Origin: Megalobrama amblycephala
Lineage: Eukaryota > Chordata > Actinopteri > Cypriniformes > Xenocyprididae
NCBI RefSeq assembly: GCF_018812025.1
Contig: NC_063063.1
Coordinates: 1 to 64,000 of the forward strand
Direction: 5' to 3'
DNA length: 64,000 nt
In this document: piece after piece, positions 57,081-64,000 of the stretch
Layout: each line of letters opens with the position of its first letter
How positions within the stretch are numbered: position 1 is the first letter of the stretch
Translations under genes and position numbers: made by a program
The notes under the pieces: model-generated
The model's database searches: none
What the model was told of the DNA's origin: nothing
Seen by the model: only the letters and a program-made list of their open reading frames with translations

Positions 57081-60000
57081 GGATTTCGTCCAGTTTTAAT
57101 AAATCCTTTCACTGTTTAAGCATTTGACTGCTTCTTTTAGTGAAGTTGGCTACTGTATGCGCAATATAGACACTTAATTAGACTTAAACTAATTAATTTC
57201 TTCATGGAGAAATGTTATAAGCATAACATATAAACATTTGTCTACCTCTGTCTACCTCTGCACAAGCCAGTGTGATTTTTAGCTTCATTAAAAAATAATA
57301 ATAAAGAACTGCACTACCCATAATCCTTAAGAGAGTTCTACCAATCAGAGAAGTCGTTGTTGCTTTGCCAGAAAATCTCATTGCAAACTATGTGATCAAG
57401 TCAGTTTCCCTACACTCTTAAAACAACTTATATAGTTGTATAAATTTATTGTTTTGCTGTAAACATAAAATATATTTACTTTTAAGTAAATGTCTATAAA
57501 TCAATCATTTTATACTGAGTTTTCTTATTTGATCACATCGATTGCAGTGCTTCATGGGATGAGTAGCTAATCCCTTCTTTAAACAAACAAACAAACAAAC
57601 AAACAAAACACTTCTTAATGTTTAGACTCGTCTCAGGTTTGGTTCATGGCTTGGATCCAAATACCTCCAAGCAGTGTTGGGGTGTAACGAAATAACTAAG
57701 TTATGTTTTTAAAATACAGAATTTGAGCAACTGTTTTCATTACAGTTACATTCGAAAAGTATTTTAGATTACCAAAGTGATTACTTTGAATTTTAATGTC
57801 ATTTATTTTATTTAAACATTAATGTAAACTGTGACGGGAAATTAATGTAAACAGCAATTAAAGATTAAAGCATCATAAGCTACAGTTCTGCTCATAAGCT
57901 TCATACTCCTTGCAGAATATGCAGCATTTGAATCATTTTAACAAAAAAAGCGGGATCATAAAAATTGCATGTTATTTTTATTTAGCTAGTACTGTCCTGA
58001 ATAAGTTATTTCACATAACAGATGTTTACATATACTCCACAAGACAAATGACTGAATTGATATAAAATGCCCCATTAAAAAATGCACAGACCCTTGAATC
58101 TGAACTGTCCTGCCCTGACCTGGATGATCCATGACTGTTTTCATGTTTTGTGAGTCCCTTGTAATTGTAAAAAAAAAAAAAAAGAAAAAGAAAAAAAAAG
58201 GTAATTGCGAGTTTTTATCTCAGAATTGTGAGATTTAGGCCCGGTTTCACAGACAGGGCTTAGGCTAAGCCAGGATTAGGTTTTTTGCATGAAAATTGCA
58301 TGATAACTTGCAATTCTGACTGTTTTTTCTTTCAGTTGTGAGTTTATATCTCGCAATTCTGACATCTTTTCTCAATATTGCGAGTTTATATCTCAGTTCT
58401 GACTTTATAACTCGCAATTGCGACTTTATATCACGTAATTCTGGACAAAAAGGTCAGAATTGTGAAATAAAAACTTGCAAGTACCATTTTTTGTGCTACA
58501 TATTATTAGTATTCCAAAGTATTCTAAAGTAGTTAGATTAAATTACGAAACTCGGGTAATCTAACAAAATACGTTACAGATGACTTTTAAAAGCATGTAT
58601 TTTGTAATCTGTAGTGAAATAAAAGTAAAAGTAAAAAGTAACCTACCGAGCCCAGCTGTTCTCTATAGAAGTGATAGAGCTGTTCTTCAACTTCTTCGTT
58701 GTGTTTGTTCACAGATCCCATCAGTGTTAACAGTGCTTTACCAACGTCAGCAGTTTTTAACAACAGAGACAACAAAGTCCCGCATGGTCAGTGTTATGGA
58801 GCATTTATATCATATATCACAAAGTATTGTCCAGCTGTAGTATTTGTAAATGAACAGCTGTTTTTTTCTAGATAATGTGCTGATTGTGATGTTTAAATAA
58901 AAAATGAAATGTTTTGATTTAACATTGTATTGCAATCCACAAAATCTCCAGGTGTTCGAGGGATTGAGGCGGTTTCCACATCTTCTGAGTTTACCCACGG
59001 TGCCATTGTGCACCTGATCGAAGCCATGCAGAGGTGCTGGGACGTTTACAGCGCACGAGAGCGATCGCTTCTCTTCCAGAGCGTCCAAAAAGAACTGGAA
59101 AGTCACGGTCACTCCTTACCTGTGGAGAAGATTCGCAGAAAATGGAATAACCTCATCGTTACATACAAGAGAGTTAAAGATCGCAGCTTGTTGTGTGGCG
59201 GCCAAACAAAGACCTCGTGGGAGTACTTTGAGGTAAGAGATTGGAAACATGTTATTAATAATGCATATTCATTTCATAAAGCTTCCAGCATGTTTTTTTT
59301 ATCATATGACTTGGCTGCAGACGTTCACTATATTCTCATTTCAAGAAATCGTATTATTGCAAGAGTCTCAAATACCCTTCCTTTTTTAGAAACACTAAAC
59401 TTGAATGAGAATATACCTGAATAACCTGAAAAAAAAATACCTGAAAAACCTGAATAATAAATATTAAAATGTTGAATACAGTATAGCTTACCCTTAGAAC
59501 AATCCTGAAGTTATTGTAGGATCATCATGGACACAGAAAACTTATGATGGTGGAATTACAGTGACTGAATGATCTCTGTTCTGTTCTGTTGTTTATTAAT
59601 CACAGATGATGGACAATATATTAGGAAAGACTAAGTTTGTTCAGCGAGGCCCTGCTTCAGCCACTCTTGTTGGATTTGCAACTACAGCCAAAGCATCTGT
59701 AAAGTCTGAGGATCCTCCATCCAGCAGTGTTCCGGTGGCTGCGGTGGCCGCTCCGTGTCTGCTTCCCACCGGAATCATCACAACCTCTTCCCAGATCCCG
59801 ACGCTGGTGACGTCCCCAGTGCTCTGCAAGGTCAGCCCGAAACTGACCGCCAGCCCCTCCTGCAGCACAGACGCACCTCTGCCGTCCCCTTCACCAAAGC
59901 CAGCTCCGCCGGTGAACCGCCAGCCTCTGAAGCGGAGATTACGGCACCTCCGGCTCAACTCCGCCGCCTCTCGAGTCGCTCAGCAGCACGGGCAGGCCGA

Positions 60001-60223
60001 GGAACGCACTTTACTTCTTCGCAATTTCCTCAGCGGTCAAGAAGAGCGAGCTCGTTTAGACGAGCAACACCAGCGCAAGACAGAGGCGCGCGAGCGGCGC
60101 AGGGAGAGAGCGGCGCGGGCCACGGCTGATGCCATGGGCAGGATGGCGACGGCGCTGGAGCTGATCTCGTCCAAACAGGACACCATCATCGCGCTGCTTC
60201 AGAGGCTGGCTGATAAACACTGA
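56934..60223 (+). CDS. Myb/SANT-like (trihelix-type) DNA-binding protein, four exons
   Basis: Coding exons are 56934-57066, 58715-58786, 58952-59232 and 59606-60223. All three introns are GT-AG, and the phases (1, 1, 0) join into one open frame of 367 residues. Residues 85-171 form a Myb/SANT-like helical domain with spaced tryptophans (QRCWDVYS, RRKWNNLIVTYKRVKD, TSWEYFEMMDNIL). A Pro/Ser/Ala-rich linker follows, then a basic KRRLRHLR patch and a C-terminal Glu/Arg-rich coiled coil ending LLQRLADKH. This layout fits a nuclear DNA-binding protein, often derived from a Harbinger-type Myb-like protein. I do not recognise an orthologue. Exons 3 and 4 are solid. Exon 2 rests on strong splice sites and phase, and exon 1 on phase, donor site and the CpG-rich start. 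Intron 1 is full of repeats. A poly(A) signal lies at 60610. Confidence 0.75.
58210..58480. repeat. TCGCAATTCTGACTTTATA-type tandem repeat in intron 1
   Basis: Repeats of about 20-25 bases built on GCAATTCTGAC and GAGTTTATATCTC words, with an insertion carrying GGCCCGGTTTCACAGACAGG, the end of a Harbinger-type MITE. A common cyprinid intronic repeat. Confidence 0.65.
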
Positions 60224-61096
60224 GAGATCTTCCTGTTTCTCTTGTGCTAATATTGCTTTTGAAACTGAATTGAATTTGATTTGAAGTGTATGAACTGTTG
60301 TTAATAGTATATTTAAGTCATTGATTTGAGATCCTGGTTACTGTTAAAAGCTTGAAAGCAAAATGTAAAAACACAAACATATGGACTCTTTAACACATTA
60401 TCATACAGTGCCTAAAAAAAAAAGATGTTTTCATGTTTTATTGTTTTACAACATTGTTCCACAGAGGGTTTTTAGTTTTGACTACTATTTGACACTCAAT
60501 ATCAGTATTGTTTAATGTTCAGTCACAAAAAATATTATTATTATAGTTGTAAATGAAGGGGGGAAAAAACTCCTTTTGGAAGATGGACGGTTTTAAAATG
60601 AAAAATAAGAATAAACATGCAGTCATTCTTGTTGCTCTAGTGGTCAGTAGCACAGTACACACCACACTGGCTCTTATTCAATGCAAGCCAAATAATCTGC
60701 CTCCAAAACTGATGAAGTCCCCAGTGCTTTGACTGTAACAGCTGAACGATGCCTTATTTTACAACCCGCAATTTCTTTATGCATTACTTAAAACGGCTTA
60801 AGGATCAGGCTCGTTTGAGATGAGCAAATTCTGCGGTGAGAAACCCGTTAGGGTGTGTTGAGTGTGTCCGACTGTTGGTAGATGCATAAGTACTTAATGA
60901 CATCACATGCCATGGTACATGAAAACTGACAAGTTAAGTTGGTTAAAAGGACAGTGCTCGTTCATTATTCGACCGCTATTTCACATGGATGTACAACAAG
61001 CAAAAACGCTAAAGCAGGATTACAGGAATCAGTTACGTTTGAGAATTTACGTTAGTGAATAATACATACATGTAATGATAATATTACGTCTACGTC
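60224..61096. other. 3' flank of Myb/SANT-like gene
   Basis: Holds the AATAAA signal at 60610-60615; nothing else is recognised. Confidence 0.5.
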
Positions 61097-61169
61097 GACC
61101 GCGTGGCCTAATGGATAAGGCGTCTGACTTCGGATCAGAAGATTGAGGGTTCGAGTCCCTTCGTGGTCG
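61097..61169 (+). tRNA. tRNA-Arg (anticodon TCG)
   Basis: 73 bases with a complete cloverleaf: acceptor stem GACCGCG/CGTGGTC, A box TGGCCTAATGG, anticodon loop CTTCGGA in a TCTGA/TCAGA stem, and B box GGTTCGAGTCC. A TTTT terminator starts four bases downstream. It matches the vertebrate tRNA-Arg-TCG consensus as I know it. It reads CGA codons. Confidence 0.97.
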
Positions 61170-61358
61170 GTTCTTTTCTCGCTCTCTTTCTTTCTTTTTA
61201 TATATATAAGTAAAACATACTAATATCATTTAAAAATGAAATCCGTGAATTTGCTTTTCAAAACAAAGTATAAATTCATGTGTCAACTAACGCTTGAAAG
61301 TCAGTCTGTTGGTGACATATAGATGACTATTAGCAGATAAATCCCGCTTCACCACAGC

Positions 61359-61430
61359 AGCAGAGTGGCGCAGCGGAAGCGTGCTGGGCCCATAACCCAG
61401 AGGTCGATGGATCGAAACCATCCTCTGCTA
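61359..61430 (+). tRNA. Initiator tRNA-Met (anticodon CAT)
   Basis: 72 bases starting AGCAGAGTGG and ending CCTCTGCTA, with anticodon loop CCCATAA on a CTGGG/CCCAG stem. The three G-C pairs of the anticodon stem, the A1-T72 pair and ATCGAAA in place of TTCGA in the T loop mark the initiator. A TTTT terminator lies six bases downstream. Confidence 0.97.
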
Positions 61431-61853
61431 GTATCCTTTTATTCCCGTAACAAAGTTGCGGATTTCTCTGTGACACTGTATCAAAAAATAGGTTTAGTTC
61501 TTTATATTTTATTCAATTTTTCAGTTTCATTCACATTTAAAAAAGCCAATGAACACGATTGGATGAGTAATGGGGTTTTTCTAGTGTGTTATTCAAACAC
61601 TTTAACTCTGTCTTACCCTCTACTAACAGTCAAAGCACATGTATAATATAAACCAGCTCTTTGCTTTAACACAGGTTTACAGTTTATTAAATCTTGCTTC
61701 AAATCTAAAATTTTATTTTCAGAAAAAAAGTTATAAATAATCTGACATAATTCAGTACATGCTATACATACAACAACAACTTTTACAGTGTGATATTTTG
61801 GTGAGTTTTTAATCAAAATTTGAATACAGAACAAATGAAATAATGTTTTGGGT
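61431..61853. other. Between tRNA-Met and the mrpl58 stop codon
   Basis: Holds the mrpl58 3' untranslated region on the minus strand, with an AATAAA signal at 61688-61683. No other feature. Confidence 0.6.
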
Positions 61854-63310
61854 TCAGTCAAAGTCGACTCGTCTTGCTTGCTTTGTTGCAGCATGTATCT
61901 TCTTCTGCTTGAGTCTTTCCAAATTTCTTTTATCTAATCTGAAAACAAAAAACAGCACTGTGACACAACATTGCATTAGCAATTCTCTGTGATTCTCTGT
62001 GCTTCATCTCACCTGTGAGCTCTGAGGGCGAGATCCTCCGGCTCCGGCTCCGGCCGCCGCTGACTGGCTGCAGCGATCATCTCTGAGATCTTCTGAAGAC
62101 AGTCTTCTAGGTTCCTCTGTTGGCTTCTGCTCATCTCAGAGGTCACGATTAACTCTCCTGCTTTGTTGACACGAGTTTTATTCTGTTGACACAAGTGTTC
62201 ATGCGTGAGCAGTTACACACATGCATGTACATACATACGTACATGTTACTCTCACCTTCAGGAGAATCTCCCTCCTCACTTCTTCTGGAATCCATTCTGC
62301 TGTCTGCACATGGAAGCGGACCTCTGCTTTCGTACTGACTGCAAACCAGCATTACAGAATATTAGGTGAAAAAATGAATGTGTATATAAAATTCACATTT
62401 AATCTGAACAGAAAGTACATTATTATTTGACAAATCCATTCCTGTCTTGAACCACTTTTTCTATAAATCACATCAGACACACACTCATTTCAGCATGTTT
62501 AACATGTATTAATGTTAATATATTTGTGTGCAGTCTGCACTAACACACACGGTTCACTAGTTAAAGGTGGATGCTGCACATTGGTGGTGGTGGTGGTGGT
62601 GGTGGTGGTGGAGGAGGAGATCCCCCCCTTCAATATGTAAAGCGCTTTGAGTACCCAGAAAAGCGCTATATAAATGTAACCAATTATTTATTATTATTAT
62701 TAAAGCGGGTTACAGCAGGTTTCATCGTCGCGTCAGCAGGTGGCGCCATGAAGCAACGATCAGCGCAAAACACGAGCGACTCTGTCTGTTACTGACCCGA
62801 ACCAGATCATCAGTCATTAACACGGTTTACCCTTGTTGACATGCTGGCCGCCCGGTCCGCTGCTCCGACTGTATGTTATCTTCAGTTTATCTGAGGAAAG
62901 ACAGAGTTTCAGTAGAAAAGAGCTTCAGCCAGTTGAGTTATAATAATAAACACATCTGGTGTCGATGATGAACCTCTTACCAACAGGGATGTGCGAGAGC
63001 AGATCTTCCTGACAATAAACAGTTATGTTTATCACAGTTATGTTGGCAGAAGCAATGAGATGTCGCACATAATTTAGTCATGGAGCAAATGCAGAAATTA
63101 TGTTTTTAAATTATGGAGATAAAAAACATGTTTCACCTGTGTGAAATGCGATGCTTTTTTCATGTGAAAATCACTACTATCTGCATAGAGTTTCAATCGC
63201 GTTTTACCACTACTGAATACAGTCAGTAATCGACGGCACAGATTCCTCGAACATGACAGATTATTCAGCTGTAAGAAACAGAAACTTGTAACCATGGATG
63301 CCGCCGCCAT
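61854..63310 (-). CDS. mrpl58: mrpl58 (ict1), mitoribosomal peptidyl-tRNA hydrolase, six exons
   Basis: Coding exons on the minus strand are 63310-63137, 63008-62981, 62890-62831, 62338-62256, 62182-62013 and 61938-61854. All junctions are GT-AG and the phases agree, giving 199 residues (human 206). The N-terminal ~45 residues are Arg-rich with no acidic residue in the first 40, as for a mitochondrial targeting sequence. The catalytic GGQ motif of class I release factors is at 81-83 in [13 protein letters not shown]. The conserved AEVRFHV and [24 protein letters not shown] blocks follow. The basic C-terminal tail ([21 protein letters not shown]), which enters the mRNA channel of stalled ribosomes, is intact. 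The protein is both a large-subunit component and a rescue factor that frees peptides from stalled mitoribosomes. Exon 2 has only 28 bases. The start ATG has A at -3 and G at +4. Confidence 0.95.
62580..62700. repeat. (GGT)n microsatellite and retroposon tail in mrpl58 intron 3
   Basis: About ten GGT units at 62583-62612 are followed by AAAGCGCTTTGAGTACCCAGAAAAGCGCTATATAAATG, a typical teleost LINE/SINE 3' tail, and an (ATT)n run. Confidence 0.75.
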
Positions 63311-63822
63311 GTTGAAAACGAAGAACCACGTGCAAGAAAAACATCCGCTTTTGCGTCAAATGGGCGGTTACTTCATACATGCAGCTTAAAATTAAACAGA
63401 AATTATAAAATATATATATATATATATATCAGCCCTACATCCTTTTCAAAGCCACAAATTTCATTGACTAATTTTAGCCTCATATATGGCATTGTTCAGT
63501 CTTAGCAAGTATCTAATATTAGAGGCAGACGCTGAGCCTGGCACAAATCATCCCAAAAGAGCTTTAATCTTTAAATTGCGTTTGTTTGTAGTTGTGGTTT
63601 TTCTCAAAATAGGAGTGCAAGAATAACATCTGAGATCAAAAATGTTGTTTGTGATAATGACTTTACAGTGGTCATTTTTGAAAAACTTTACAATGTCGCT
63701 GTAAACACATGTCTACTGCTGGTGCGTATGTTCATTTTCATTGTTTTATAAGGTTCATAATAAGAGAGACGGAAAGAAGTGTGTAATTATTTCCCCTTGA
63801 CAGTGAAGGTAAACAATAGGGA
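63311..63822. other. Upstream of mrpl58, between mrpl58 and tRNA-Gln
   Basis: Promoter side of mrpl58. Contains a CACGTG E-box in AACCACGTGCAAG (about 63327) and an (AT)n run at 63409-63430. No other feature. Confidence 0.5.
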
Positions 63823-63894
63823 AGGTTCCACCGAGATTTGAACTCGGATCGCTGGATTCAGAGTCCAGAGTGCTAACCATTACACCATGGAACC
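63823..63894 (-). tRNA. tRNA-Gln (anticodon CTG)
   Basis: 72 bases on the minus strand: acceptor stem GGTTCCA/TGGAACC, A box TGGTGTAATGG, anticodon loop CTCTGAA on a CTGGA/TCCAG stem, and B box AGTTCAAATCT. It matches the vertebrate tRNA-Gln-CTG pattern and reads CAG codons. Confidence 0.96.
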
Positions 63895-64000
63895 GCTCGT
63901 TCTTAAGCGGATTCAAAGAGTGTTTTTAATGGACTGTAATATAATTTTTTTCAGGCAGAGTAAAATGAACTTATGTGATATTAAATATCCGTTCGTTTCT

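Noticed and set aside
59641..60129. Second-frame and antisense open frames across the last exon of the Myb/SANT-like gene
   Set aside because: They are shadows of a GC-rich real exon; only the frame that continues the spliced domain is retained.

Overview
The window reads as the left end of a chromosome from a teleost fish, most likely a cyprinid. Three things support this: (CCCTAA)n arrays on the + strand (the C-rich strand, as expected at a left chromosome end), a dense load of teleost-type repeats (Tc1 pieces, hAT and Harbinger-like MITEs, a V-SINE-like element, LINE tails, solo LTRs), and a few vertebrate genes with spliced structure and vertebrate tRNAs. It is not bacterial: there are no operons, ribosome binding sites or CRISPR arrays.

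Layout. Positions 1-8111 are subtelomere: seven (CCCTAA)n arrays, all in one orientation, alternate with three copies of a ~1 kb degenerate GTCAAAGTCCCACCC-type block, several other tandem repeats (116 bp, 142 bp tRNA-like, 228 bp) and a terminal 15-bp minisatellite. Positions 8112-20900 are a transposon graveyard: a broken LINE, a hAT MITE with a perfect 8-bp target duplication, a GGGCCC-ended Harbinger-like element and a hAT-like element. An intact, intronless class II sugar transporter gene (slc2a11-like) lies at 21157-22668. Positions 22700-46000 hold no gene I can support, only MITEs, two solo LTRs and unique-looking sequence. A single-exon tmem100-like gene is at 46017-46430 (minus). Positions 46500-56500 are again repeats and gene-poor DNA.

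The right end is gene-dense. A CpG-rich promoter region leads into a four-exon gene, assembled here from phase-compatible GT-AG junctions, for a 367-residue Myb/SANT-like protein (56934-60223, plus). Then come tRNA-Arg(TCG) and initiator tRNA-Met, a complete six-exon mrpl58/ict1 gene (mitochondrial ribosome-associated peptidyl-tRNA hydrolase, minus, 63310 down to 61854), and tRNA-Gln(CTG) on the minus strand.

The genes do not form one pathway. The right-end cluster happens to be translation-related (three tRNAs and mrpl58). I found no convincing new multi-gene system. The items most worth a second look are the patchwork telomere/subtelomere copy at 1793-2010, the tandem tRNA-like subtelomeric repeat, the intronless slc2a11-like gene and the unrecognised Myb/SANT-like gene.
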